DNA of 64,000 nt, from the NCBI GenBank assembly GCA_018902385.1, contig JABSSW010000008.1, forward strand, positions 310,001 through 374,000, given 5' to 3'. Of the stretch, positions 13,001 through 23,819 are shown one piece after another (within the stretch, counting starts at the first letter, position 1; every line of letters begins with the position of its first letter). The stretch is from Physcia stellaris (taxonomy: Eukaryota > Ascomycota > Lecanoromycetes > Caliciales > Physciaceae). The notes beneath the pieces are model-generated. The model was not told the DNA's origin, made no database searches, and was given only the letters and a program-made list of their open reading frames with translations. The position numbers and the translations under genes were made by a program.

Positions 13001-13233
13001 GCTCAACGAGCTTGACCTCTTGCCAGTCGAGATGAACCAACCGTTGAAGTGGAATTGGAGATGGGAAGGGGAATCAATTCATAACGTTGAATACGAATAT
13101 ACAACTCCATTAACAATAGCTTCCGATCAGGGCCATGCTCAAGTGGTACGAAGACTGCTTGACAAGGGAGCTACTATCAACGTTAGTGATGAGTCGTGCA
13201 TGCCCCCTCTGTTTGCTGCTACATTTCACAATA

Positions 13234-13686
13234 GAAGGTGCCACCCGGTAACCGGACCAACGGGGTAACCGGACAAGCTAGGGTTGACCTGGGTCTTTCT
13301 AGGGTTCTGGCGTCAGATTTAGGGTTGGTCTGATAGTGTGACACCCTAGCCCTAGGAAGACCTAGGCCAACCCTAGCTTGTCCGGTTACCCCGTTTGTCC
13401 GGTTACCGGGTGGCACCCTCGCGGGGTAAATAATTGTTGTCACACCTAAAGGCGTGCACTTTCCAGAGCAGCGCAACACCTCTGAAACCCCTTTTAAGAA
13501 CCTGAAAATCTATTTACAAACATTTCAAGATATTGAGAATCTATCATATCAATCTTGAGTAGATATCGCAATTTTCAAATGCTACAAAAATTGTTAAAAT
13601 CGTCGACTTTTGAAGGCGATATCGAGATTTGCGGGTAGAAGCGAAATTTGGTGTGCCAATGATTTCTTACCCCGCGAGGCACCTTC
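13234..13686. mobile_element. MITE inserted in an ankyrin repeat, TA target duplication
   Basis: The outer ends are inverted repeats: GAAGGTGCC at the left, and its complement GGCACCTTC at the right. The inner parts of the arms also match: CTCGCGGGGTAA..ATTGTTGTCACACC after the nested element, and GGTGTGCCAATGATTTC..TTACCCCGCGAG at the right. The dinucleotide TA flanks both sides (13232-13233 and 13687-13688). Removing the element with one TA restores an uninterrupted ankyrin reading frame (…FHN|NENIVQ…), which is strong evidence for insertion. TA duplication and lack of coding capacity suggest a non-autonomous Tc1/mariner-type element. Length without the nested element is about 270 bp. Confidence 0.85.
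13237..13417. mobile_element. Nested foldback element with about 70-bp inverted arms
   Basis: The sequence begins GGTGCCACCCGGTAACCGG and ends with its reverse complement. About 70 bp of each arm pair with only a few mismatches, leaving a loop of roughly 40 bp. Within each arm GGTAACCGGAC occurs twice. Several TAGGGTT/AACCCTA motifs occur in the arms and loop. It sits inside the left terminus of the outer MITE. I could not define a clean target duplication because the flanks are themselves palindromic. Confidence 0.7.
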
Positions 13687-14245
13687 TAATGAAAATATTG
13701 TGCAAATGCTGCTTGAAAATGGGGCCGACATAAAAGCCAAATGCAACATCAACGCATGGTGGGTAGCATGTGAATTTGCATCCGAACATATAGTAAAAAT
13801 ACTCCTTGAGCGAGGGGCTGATGTCAATGCATTGGACTTTGAGGGCGAGAGAGCTTTATTGAAGGCTTCTGAGGGGGCCATGCATTGATCGTGCGCTTTT
13901 CACTTGAGCAAGGAGCTTATGTCAATGTCATGGATCTTTGGGGTGAGACTGCTTTACCTTGCGCCACAAAGGGTGATTACTTATCAGTAGTGCTACTGCT
14001 GCTTAGGCATGGTGTCGATGTCAATGCTCGAGATGGACGTAATCGAACATCTTTGCACTGGGCTTCACGGAAAAGCCTTGAGTCAATAGCACAAGTTTTG
14101 CTCGTATGTGGAGCTGACGTAAGTGCTCGCGACGAGTGGAAGCGCACCTCTTTGCATTACGCTTCATACAACGGCTGCATATCAATAACGCGTATGCTGA
14201 TCGAGCGGGGAGCTGACGTGAATGCTCGAGATGAAGACAATGGAT

Positions 14246-14443
14246 CACCTTTGCACTACGCTTCGGCGAATGGCTTTGAATCAGTAGTGCAAAAGTTGCT
14301 TGAGCATGGAATTGATATTGATGTTCAAGATAACCACGGCCAAACACCTTTGCACTACGCTTCGGCGAATGGCTTTGAATCAGTAGTGCAAAAGTTGCTT
14401 GAGCATGGAATTGATATTGATGTTCAAGATGACCACGGCCAAA
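14246..14443 (+). repeat. Near-identical 99-bp tandem duplication of one ankyrin repeat
   Basis: Two consecutive 33-residue ankyrin units (14246-14344 and 14345-14443) are identical except for one A/G difference (GATAACCACGG versus GATGACCACGG). Other repeats in the array are far more divergent. Two further units share the LLEQGADINARDN segment. This points to recent unit duplication or gene conversion within the array. Confidence 0.9.
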
Positions 14444-15399
14444 CACCTTTGCACTATGCTTCAAAAGGTTTGCACCATGCTTTAAAAGGAGGCATCGAAT
14501 CAGTAGTGCAATTGCTGCTTGAGCAAGGAGCTGATATCAATGCTCGAGATAATCGAGGCAGGACACCTTTACATCACGCTTCAGGTTCAATCATTGGCAA
14601 TGTATCAGTAGTGCGACTGTTGCTTGAGCAAGGAGCTGATATCAATGCTCGAGATAACCAAAGCATGACACCTTTGCATCACGCCTCAGGTCCAAAATTC
14701 AATTTGTCGGAAATGCAATTGCTGCTTGAGCAAGGACACGCTTCCGATTTTGTATTTGACCGTATATCAGTAGTTCGACTGTTGCTTGAGCATGGAATTG
14801 ATGTTAGTGTTCGAGATAACGACGGCCAAACTCCTTTGCACTACGCTTCAAAAGGAAACAACGAATCCGTGGTGCAACTGCTGCTTGAACATGGGGCTGA
14901 TGTCAACGCTCGAGACAACGAGGATCGAGCACCTTTGCACTCGGCTTCAGATTCACGGTGGAAACCAAAAGTATTGGTGTCACTACTGCTTGAGCATAGG
15001 GCTGAAATCAATGCCCGAGACAGCAGTGGCCGAAGTCCTTTACACTTAGCCGCAATATTTCGTGTTAGACCAGTAGTGCGAGTGCTTCTCGATCACGGAG
15101 CTGATATCAATGCTCATGACGAAGACGGCCGGACCCCTCTTGATCTAGCGCGAAGAAAAGAGTTTCGTGGTCACCTCGTGTCTGTGCTTCTTCAACACGG
15201 GGCTATCGATGATGGCACGGCATCCGAAGAAGAAGTGGGCAAAGGAAATGGAACGACCCACCACCCTGCAGAAGAGGAGCCGGAGGAGTTTCAGAGCGGA
15301 AAGGAGGCGGAGAGCCAAGGCGAGGAGGGAAGCAAAGAGAAGAAGGATAGCCCCGAGGAGGCTGATAAAGATGAGCCAGTCGACGTCGCTGGAGCCTAG

Positions 15400-17498
15400 C
15401 ACAAACTATGACCGCCTCACCTGCTCTACGAATTTAACGAATTTCTGTTCCGGGATATTATTTACAGGCATAGTTTCAGAACAAGGATCATCGCACAAGT
15501 TTTTTGAAAACCGAAGCACACCAGATTGTTTGGGTATAAGCGTGAGAGACGGAGAAAGGGAATGATGTGGCGCAGGAAGTGTTTGAGTCCAACATTCGAA
15601 AGTCTAATAGAGAAAGGTGTCTTTGACAGTAAGAAAGCAGAAAGATGAGAGATGAGGGATGATGAACACGTGAGCGAGAAGAAGTATGTGGCAAAATTGA
15701 CGTCTTTTCATAGAGTTGGCAAATACAACGAGCACAACACGACAAGTCCCGAGTGCCTTGGATAACCCAGAGGTTGAGCTCGGTAGTATGTACTGTAGGA
15801 ACCGCGAGGAGTCAATCGGTGATGGGGCTAGGAAGCTCTAGGCTCGGTCACGTAGGCCACCTGTAAGTATCAGCATCATGTTATACAGAGTACAGTACCA
15901 AAACCCCCTTCCCTCTCTTCTCTTCTCTTCTCTTCCTCTTCCTTCCATCAACTCCCATCCTCTCAATCCGCACTATATCCCATCCCTCAACCTCCCTCCC
16001 AGCCTCTCCCCCCTTCTCCCCTCTTCTCCCCCACAGACCAAGATTCATCGTCTCCGCACCAGCAATCAACCCGCCACCCGCCATCCTCGAACTTCCCAAT
16101 TTCTCGACCCCCAAGTCGGGAAACGGCTCCCTCACTCCACCCACAGTGACCTCTGCCCCTGACGCCACGGACGAATCAGAACGGCCCTAATTCAAGTTTG
16201 CTAACCATACGTAGGATGCGAATTTGAATACTGGAAAGCCTACCTCTGTATATACGGTGAAGTCTGAGGGGCTGGGGTCACGATGAGGTCAGATGAGATC
16301 AACTGAAAACAAGTGAAAAGATGGAGATTTAGATAGAGAGAGAGAGGGAAGGGTCTGCTGTCCTCGCGTGCTCGTCCTTGAAGTTGCCGCTCCGAGAGTA
16401 CAGAAGCTTCTTCCTCGCTCCACTTACTACCCACTTACCACTATGACCGCCAAACTCAGCCTCCTAAACGAAATCAGACGGCCTGCGGTCCCCGGGTAGG
16501 ATGCGCTTGTCGACTCTGCGTGGGTTTGGATGATAGGGTCTTAGAGTTTGGGGTCTGAGAGGTTGAGATTATTGGATGAAGTTAGATGGACGCTGGATAG
16601 GGAGAGGAAGGAAGAGAGAGAGGATAGGAAGAAAGCTGGGATGGATGCATGCATGCAGGAATGAGGTTATGAGCTCAGCCCCGCGTGGTGCTGATCCACG
16701 ATTGGACTGTCTAAGAAGGGGGAGGTAGGTTGGAGGTTGGGGTTTGTCCATCGGGAGTGATCAAAACGATGATACACTGGGTATAGCCTTTGGGATAAGT
16801 ATGACATAGCAGTACTAAGTAATAGGCATGTCGTCTAAGGTAAGCGTTCAGTGAAGAGTCCGAGCTGGAAGACACCCCGAGAGCTGGTCTAGGGGGTGCT
16901 AGCGGGACTCTCGGGCGCTAGCTTTTGGGCTTCGCGGGGCGGTCTTTAGGGGCTTTAGGGGTTATAAGGGTTACCTCCGGCAGTGCATGGGCGCAGTCGT
17001 ACACTGTACACTGTACAGAGAAGAGCATGATATCGGGCCTGGTTGGGTCTAAACATGTTACAAATATTTCTACTTGAAGCGATACTGGTATTCAATCAAG
17101 ATCCAAGGATTGGACTTGAAGATCAGCGTTGCTTAGGATGGTCTAGTAGGCGTACTTCTCGACGAAAGCGGAGGACGCCGTCATGACATTTGCGTATCTT
17201 CATCTGAGTACCATACCGCTGAGGAGGGGCCCTACTTATTTTCCCGTTGCATCACTGCATCCTCACCACGTTTCAGACGGCCCGCCGACATCTTCGCGGT
17301 ACGGTTCGGTTGGAAGCGACAGGCGCAATGACACAACATTGTAGATCCGACACGCTCAGCGGTTCAGAAGGGGGCAAACCGATAATCTATAAGCGCTCTT
17401 CGTATAGAAGCTTAGGCCTCCCACCGGCCATTTAGTGGAGGCACGTTGCTTGGCCGCCTGTATGCAGTCAGCGCTCCACCACGTTAGGAACCTACGAG
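15400..17498. other. Intergenic region, no gene seen
   Basis: It holds a pyrimidine-rich tract at about 15905-16030 (mainly CCTCTTCTC) and a purine-rich tract at about 16590-16640. There is also a degenerate run of TTTAGGGG/TTAGGGG-like motifs at about 16935-16975. Open frames of 60-130 codons exist on both strands, but none has recognisable content. Confidence 0.5.
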
Positions 17499-18200
17499 AT
17501 GTGGCTTTTCAGGCACCTGGACGCCTCCTCCTCGATCGCCCTACTTCTGGACCTACTCCTGGTAGCGAAGTGCAGCGCCATCCCGCCCTCCCTCTCAGAC
17601 ATCGACGCCCCCAGCACCATATCCCTCGACAGAAGGGTAGACCCCGTCATCCCCGACCCCGTCCGCGTGGTCGAATACCTCAACGAAAGAATCAACACCA
17701 ACGTCCAAGTCCCCTTCCCCGGCTCCAGCCCCAACGACCCGCACGGCATATGGACCGTCTGCCTCGAACACGTCTCGCACTTCCTCCTCAGCCCCTTCAA
17801 CACCCTCGACCCCATCGAGAACGCAGCCGCCAAGCTCCAGCGCCTCTACGACCTCGCCATGGTGACCATCGAGAGCATCATCGACACGCACGTATACCCG
17901 TCCGAGGACGACGATAATGTGCTGTCCCTGCGGCTGGGCCAGGTGGAGATTGATTGGGTCTGTAGGGAGGGAGCGCTGTGTTGGCATATGCTGTATGATT
18001 TCTGTCTGATCATGAAGGAGAGGGTGGCGAGAGGGTATGTGGGCATGTATCAGGGGCAGCTTGTCAATGTGGCGACGGGGGTGGTGACGTGGGTGAATTT
18101 GAAGATTAGGAGGGGAACCGAGCGCGGGGGTGCGGGGATGGCGCTGCCGAGGCGGGTGGTGGGTGGGGGGCTGATGGAGCGGAATAGGGAGGCTGGTTGA
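17499..18200 (+). CDS. Hypothetical secreted-type protein, 233 aa
   Basis: A single open frame of 233 codons starts with a plausible signal peptide: a short N-terminus followed by the hydrophobic run SIALLLDLLLVA and a small-residue site near CSA. The mature part is acidic in the middle and rich in Val/Leu, with segments such as RVVEYLNERINTNVQVPFP and EIDWVCREGALCWHMLYDF. It ends in a basic Gly/Arg-rich tail. Third-position GC is high over most of the frame, which supports coding. Long antisense frames over the same bases look like shadows of this codon bias. I do not recognise the family. Secretion is an inference, and the gene could instead be unexpressed. Confidence 0.5.
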   Translation: MWLFRHLDASSSIALLLDLLLVAKCSAIPPSLSDIDAPSTISLDRRVDPVIPDPVRVVEYLNERINTNVQVPFPGSSPNDPHGIWTVCLEHVSHFLLSPFNTLDPIENAAAKLQRLYDLAMVTIESIIDTHVYPSEDDDNVLSLRLGQVEIDWVCREGALCWHMLYDFCLIMKERVARGYVGMYQGQLVNVATGVVTWVNLKIRRGTERGGAGMALPRRVVGGGLMERNREAG

Positions 18201-18218
18201 GGAAGAGGCGACGGGGTG

Positions 18219-18371
18219 CATAGAGAGTGCTCAAGGGAGGAAAAGGAGGTGGTCGCATAGAGAGTAGTCTCAAGGCAGGAAAAGGAGGTGGTCGCATTTA
18301 GAAGTATTCTCAAGGCAGGAAAAGGAGGTGGTCGCATAGAGAGTATTCTCAAGGGAGGAGAAGCAGGTGGA
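18219..18371. repeat. Tandem repeat, unit about 39-40 bp, nearly four copies
   Basis: The unit is built on GCATAGAGAGTATTCTCAAG followed by GCAGGAAAAGGAGGTGGTC. Four copies occur head to tail directly after the stop codon at 18200, with few substitutions. It lies in the presumed 3' region of the preceding ORF. Confidence 0.85.
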
Positions 18372-21300
18372 TGTGAGCCATTTCAGTCAAAAAGTGAGCT
18401 CTCGAAAGTGGAATCTTGCGGAAGAGGTTGTGAAGGGGGAAGTCCAGTGTCCAGCTTCTGCTGACGTGCGCAAAGCGATAGCTACCATGAGGGTGGTGGT
18501 AATGAGACTGTGATCTCAGAGAATTACAGCTTGGGAAGAACAGGGGCAGCAGACTAGATGACGCTCCCCGACCGAAGAATCGACCTAGCCTACGTGGCAC
18601 AAAAGTGGATGATAGGGTTTGGTTGATGGGTGAGACAAAAGCATGGACCAGCTGGTCCGGGATGGGTTGTTCATGCCGGTACCTGCGGTCGTCTGGCTCG
18701 TGGATGGTTACTCCTGGGCTAAATGAACGAAAACTCGGTAGCGAGACGTTACATTGCCGCCATAGTGGTACTTCAGCTGTCAGGAGGCACCGGGTGTGAC
18801 TCTGAACGATCGAGCCACAAAGCTGTACCAGGTTCCCGGTAGAAACACATGAACCGCGGTCCAAGGCATTGACCGCCAACAATGCTAATCAACCTCGTCG
18901 ACACTCGGGCTAAGAGAATTTACGGCAACTGTCCAGCCATGTATTTTGCGCTTTCCACCATCCAATACGAGCGATCGTGCTCATTAGGCATGGCAAGATA
19001 GAGAAGCAGGTTTTTAAACAACCTTCTGCCAGGAAAGTGTATGCCTAGGAGAAGATATTGTGATAGCTCGCCTTCATACAGCACAGTACTAAAAAAGGCA
19101 ATTGAAGTGACGCGAGCAAATGGTAATGACAAATTCTCGTGGCCATATTGGCGCAAGCTTTCAAATGAGGAAATCCAGTGAATTCTGCAGGGACTGCATT
19201 AAGTTGAGTATGAAAGAGCCTAATGTCTCGAGGGTTGGAAGATATCTTGATGTAGGTGAGCATATGAGATTGGAGATATCATTGGGATGTGGCGATCAAA
19301 AACGACCGAGTGAAGCCTTCGTGGCAGACGATAGAGGAATTTACGACGTTGCAACGAATCCCTCCCATAATGTCTTGGTTCCTTGTCAGAGGTAAATGAG
19401 AAGAGTTCCAATGCTAGAGATTGAATGTAGGAATCTCAGGAGCTCGACTGCCGTTGATGCTCCTTACTCGGCTAGAGATGTGGCAGTCCAGTCAACGTGT
19501 GACCAAATGGGTGACACCAAGCTGAAGAAGTCCGAGGGAGCTTGGAAGCGAGCCAACGATATTTTGCGGGCTCGAAAGATAGTGGGCGGAGTTGGACAGC
19601 GGTGTATACGATAAGAAAAGTTCCAATGGGCGATGTCGAAAAGTTGGACCAAACAGTGAGCAGTACCAAGAATAATAACAATGTCGTCTTTGATGCATAA
19701 AACAATCATGCCCCTCGAAGCCGCTAGCAGCGTATGGCACAAGAAGAGCCGGCAGTACAGTACGTGCCTTGTCCCACTACCAGCGATCCGGGAATGCACG
19801 ATGCAGGTCTCCAAATCAGTAGCCAGTGATGAGGCAGGAAAACAGGAACTGGGGTGTGAGACTGATGATCCAATGCTTGGTAACGAGATGCGCGACCCGG
19901 GAGTGTACCATGGATCATTTCACTGGCTGACGACCGATGCTGCAAGAGTCCTGCGTGATCGGGTTATGCGCGACTTCGAAATTCGGTACTTGTGCTACCC
20001 TGCATAGCTGTATCCAATCCTCCTCATCCACCGTCCCCCCCTTAGCTTGAATAACGAATCAACAGCGCATGAGGGCCACCATTGCGGGAACCCTAACTCC
20101 GTGAAGATTATTCTGAAGGAGAATTGTCGATCCAAGGTACTTGAAGCGAACCAAGAGAGCCCTGATAGCCCTGATCTTGAGTGGATCTCCCCTACTGTAC
20201 ATAGTACCTTTAGGGAAGCCTGCATGCGACCTCTTTCGATAAAGGGTGTCGCCCGGCACCACCTAGCTCCAACAATCAGGACACACCGGGCGGTGTTGCA
20301 TTACCATGTGCGCCTCTTGACCTGATGATGCCTGCCGTGAAGAATCATTTAATCTAGACATGGCGTGGATGCCAAAAATAGAATGCGGAGGAAGGTCGTC
20401 ATTGAGTTTGGAACGGCGATGGATTATGTTAGCAGCGTTTGTGGCTGCGAAAAAGGCCCTTTCTCTCGGTCTGGGCCTTTGGCTTCTATATTACCCAACG
20501 AACACACGACGATGCAAGTCGCGCTGTGGCGTCGAGTTTGACAGATGTGTCAGAATGCCGGATGAGATCATGTGCGGGCGGCTCACGGCATTAGACAACG
20601 TCGAGCGACCAGATCGGGTTACGATGGTTACGATGCGGGTCATATATGACCGGAATCATCCGTACGTCAATCACACTGCTTCATCACACTGCTTGAGACG
20701 TCGGGAAGTGCAAAGTTCGACATATTCAATCTAAGAAAAAGGCAAAAATATTAATTAGCATAGAAGAGGAAAGCAGGGCAGAGGCTGGATACTTCTGATC
20801 ATCGCCTTCGATTGGGCCGCGCATGCTCGGCCGTGCGGATACTCGTAGCAGGGATACTAGGCGACTAGCAGTAGCCGCGATATGCTCAGCTGAGATCACA
20901 AAATCATGATCATGAGATTCACTTCAACTCTGGCTTTGCGACTCAAGAAGCCCAGCGGTAATGGAGAGTGGCGACAGTCGGCCAGATGGGCTGGATGAAA
21001 CAGATGAGGACCTTGTGACTGATCTATGTATGCGGGCAAAGAATTGAATGCAACCGTGTGGGGACGATAGCTGAGCCGCTGTCAAGAGATCTGTTCGCCT
21101 CTACCAAGACGGCACGGCGATGCCGAACAACAGGTGAATGACATCTCGGTGAAGCTTTCTGGAGGCTTTCTGCCTGCCGTCTACAAAGAAGGACCGACTC
21201 TTAACATCGCACAAACAAGATTCCCCACGGTCGTAAACCACAGAGACTACAACGAATGACAGTTTGCGCACTCGACAGTGAGACAATTATCATCCTGTAG

Positions 21301-23819
21301 TGTTCCGCTGCGACGATAAGGCACATGGCGTTCCGTTGTCAGACAAGGGGTGTCCAATTTCAGGATTCGGGGAACCAGGTGATTCATGCTAGAGAATTTG
21401 TGAAGCAAAAGGGAATCCAGTCCGCCATCGAAGTTAACGCCCAACGCCCTTCCCTGCAACCCTAAGATACTGATATTTCTATGACTACGCGAAAAGCAAG
21501 CGTTGACACCGTCAAGTGTTGGCAAGCACTAAATCCCGAGAGGTTGACACGAGTGGGTGTCATTTGAGACTTCGATCCTGGACTGGCCGCAACTGCCAAA
21601 TATAGAGGGAAAACAACTGGCTGGTCGCGAGTGATGACAGTCGAACAGCGTACCAATTTACCAAAATTCACTACATAGCAAGACGCCTGGTTCCTTATGG
21701 CTTTGCGAGAAATCAGTCAAGTGTTGAACGATCTCACGTTAGACTGTTGCTGAACCATGATGCCTGGTCGGATCTCAAAGACCCCTGAATGTAAAATATC
21801 CCGATGCTAAAATTACGACAAATTTGGGTTATGAGCCGAGCGTCGCTGGACCCGGTAGCTGGGACACCCGAACCATATATGGCATCTGCAGTGCTGCAGC
21901 TTGCCTTCGCTACCCGTGCGCTCCTATCATGGGGGCAGAAGGCCACTGCGACCCCCCATTCGAAGACGATCGACTACTGACTCGAATCATGTCTGAAGTA
22001 ACGTTGTCGTCCGATCTTCCAATCCCGGCGAATTGCCCGCTCCAGTCGACAAGCAGATCCAACACGATGATTAGCCGACTCTTCCATACGCATCGTAACG
22101 CATGGGTGATCCCGTTCGTCCTGGTGGCTTACTGGCTTCCCGTCATCCCAATTAATCAGAAGCTTGGCATGCCACAATCGCATCAGAGATGCAACAGGCA
22201 AGCTAGGCCGGACTAGTCAGCGATCCAGACCGCCGTGGGCCCCTACACCAGGTTGTTTGGCTTTTATGGGCTTTGAGGCTACAAAACGGGGCTGACGGTG
22301 ATGACATTCGATCGTTGACCCTCCTCCAGGTCAAGTCTGAAAGCTGTTCTCTATCCATCATCATTGGACATGTTCAAAGGCCTACCGCTCTCCATGTCCG
22401 GCCGAATTTGTCAATGTACAGCCCAAAAGAAGCGCTACTGGCACCTCGGCACTATCATGCACGATGAGGGAGTGCCCATCCAGGAGCTCTCTAATGCCTA
22501 CCCAGACTATGGAGACGGTACTAGGTCTAACACCGCTGATGCTCGATTATCTCTTTTATTCGCCGAAAGGCTTGGTGCACGTCGCCAGGTTGATGCTAGT
22601 CACCCACCCCCCATGATCCTTCTAAGGAGTACACCATCGTGCAGCCGCTCGTTTGGTCCATACTCGCTCATCGCGCTACAGACTGACTGGCCATACATTG
22701 CCTCGACCCAAGCTCATTCGAGAGACCCAGAGACTTAGTCTGACAGCTACCGCCTTAGACCGGTCAGGGTCAAAGCTGTCAGATGGCGTACCTCCGTCAA
22801 ACCTAGCCCCGAAGTATCATAGAAGTATGACGATCATTTGGGGCAGGCGGTCTGTCGTCTCGAGTGACGGTCATCGCACCGGACTTTTTCTGATCATTTC
22901 ATCCTGTTGGAGGAAGACAAAGGTAGAGTCAAGTCCGCTGTGCCCATAAATCCTTCGCTGGTCCACTATCAAAGTATGCACAGCTATCCCTCATAGTCTA
23001 CGCCAACGTATCTGCAAGACTGACAGCTATTTGTTTCCCAGAACGCCCTTGACGCATTTTACTGCTATTCTTGTTCACTGTCCACTGTCATAGACTGCAT
23101 TCACACATAAACTGTCGACGCCTACGCCTTTAGGGTATAATTCTCGAGGGTAGTAGCTTTCAGCTAGGTGGGTATCTTTCCATTGTTATATCACTTTTCC
23201 GAGAGCCGAAGCAGTGTCTCGTACTCTCTCATAGATTGATGAGATTATCTTGCGAGGAAGACCTTTGCCGAACGGCGTCATCTATGCCTACCTGACAGCC
23301 CTTCACATCACGGCATGACCGTCGGCATTGGCACTTAATTTGGACTCCGTCCCTTTTCAGCTCTATTCTTACTCGTTCCAGCAGTCGCATATCATCTGAG
23401 GACATGCTCGGAGCACTTCGCTAGTATAATTGTCAGATCAAGTCGCATACCCTGTTATAGGGGGCCAATCACGTTCTACCTTTACCATACCGCATCCAAC
23501 ATTTCACTATAAGACTCCTGTCAAGGTCGTTGACCGTCTCACAGAGACTTCTGGCAGTTGACCACCCTTTCGAGCTACGTACAAAAGAACCTTCCAATAC
23601 ATTGCATCAGGTGTGAACTCGAGCGGTGCTGTTTCTCAACTTGGTAAGAATTACTAACCCTTTTCGTTAATGTTATTTCACTGTTTTCTTCTGAATTATC
23701 TTTCTTCTACTACGGGTTCCTGCCTGTCAGAATCTAAGAGAACATGCTGACTTGTCGCCCGAAAGACATCTATTACCGCAATCATAGCCAGGGCATTGAA
23801 GGGTGCACGTTAGAGTAGC
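18372..23819. other. Long gene-poor stretch
   Basis: About 5.4 kb without a supported gene. Open frames stay below about 130 codons on both strands and none has a family motif. Composition is near 48% GC, unlike the AT-rich element, so it does not look mutated in the same way. It could be decayed duplicated DNA, a long upstream regulatory region for the homeobox gene at its right end, or non-coding transcripts. I see no inverted termini or clear internal repeats. Confidence 0.45.

Larger units (their letters stand above)
10014..15399 (+). pseudogene. NLR-like gene: DUF7708-like N-terminus, NACHT, ankyrin repeats (broken)
   Basis: Fungal NLR-like proteins sense non-self and can trigger regulated cell death. 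Exon 1 (10014-10166) and exon 2 (10398-10613) encode a DUF7708-like helical N-terminus ending in LPWGVVKFIVT. After short introns the main frame (10739-12671) carries the NACHT NTPase: Walker A GIPGSGKT near 11347 and Walker B IVVDALDE near 11671, then a Ser/Asp-rich linker. About 13 ankyrin repeats follow, then an acidic tail. Lesions seen: a TAG at 10669-10671 in a putative 19-nt exon (10666-10684); a one-base loss at 12667-12670, after which the conserved RGYWPVHY block continues in another frame; a MITE at 13234-13686; and a one-base loss in the G5 run at 13873-13877. The two one-base losses could be base-calling errors, but the MITE is real and disrupts the repeat domain unless it is tolerated or spliced out. 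The gene lies next to the dead retrotransposon. Confidence 0.82.

Noticed and set aside
14021-14464. 147-codon minus-strand frame with internal repeats
   Set aside because: Complement of the ankyrin array, and its repeats mirror the 99-bp units.
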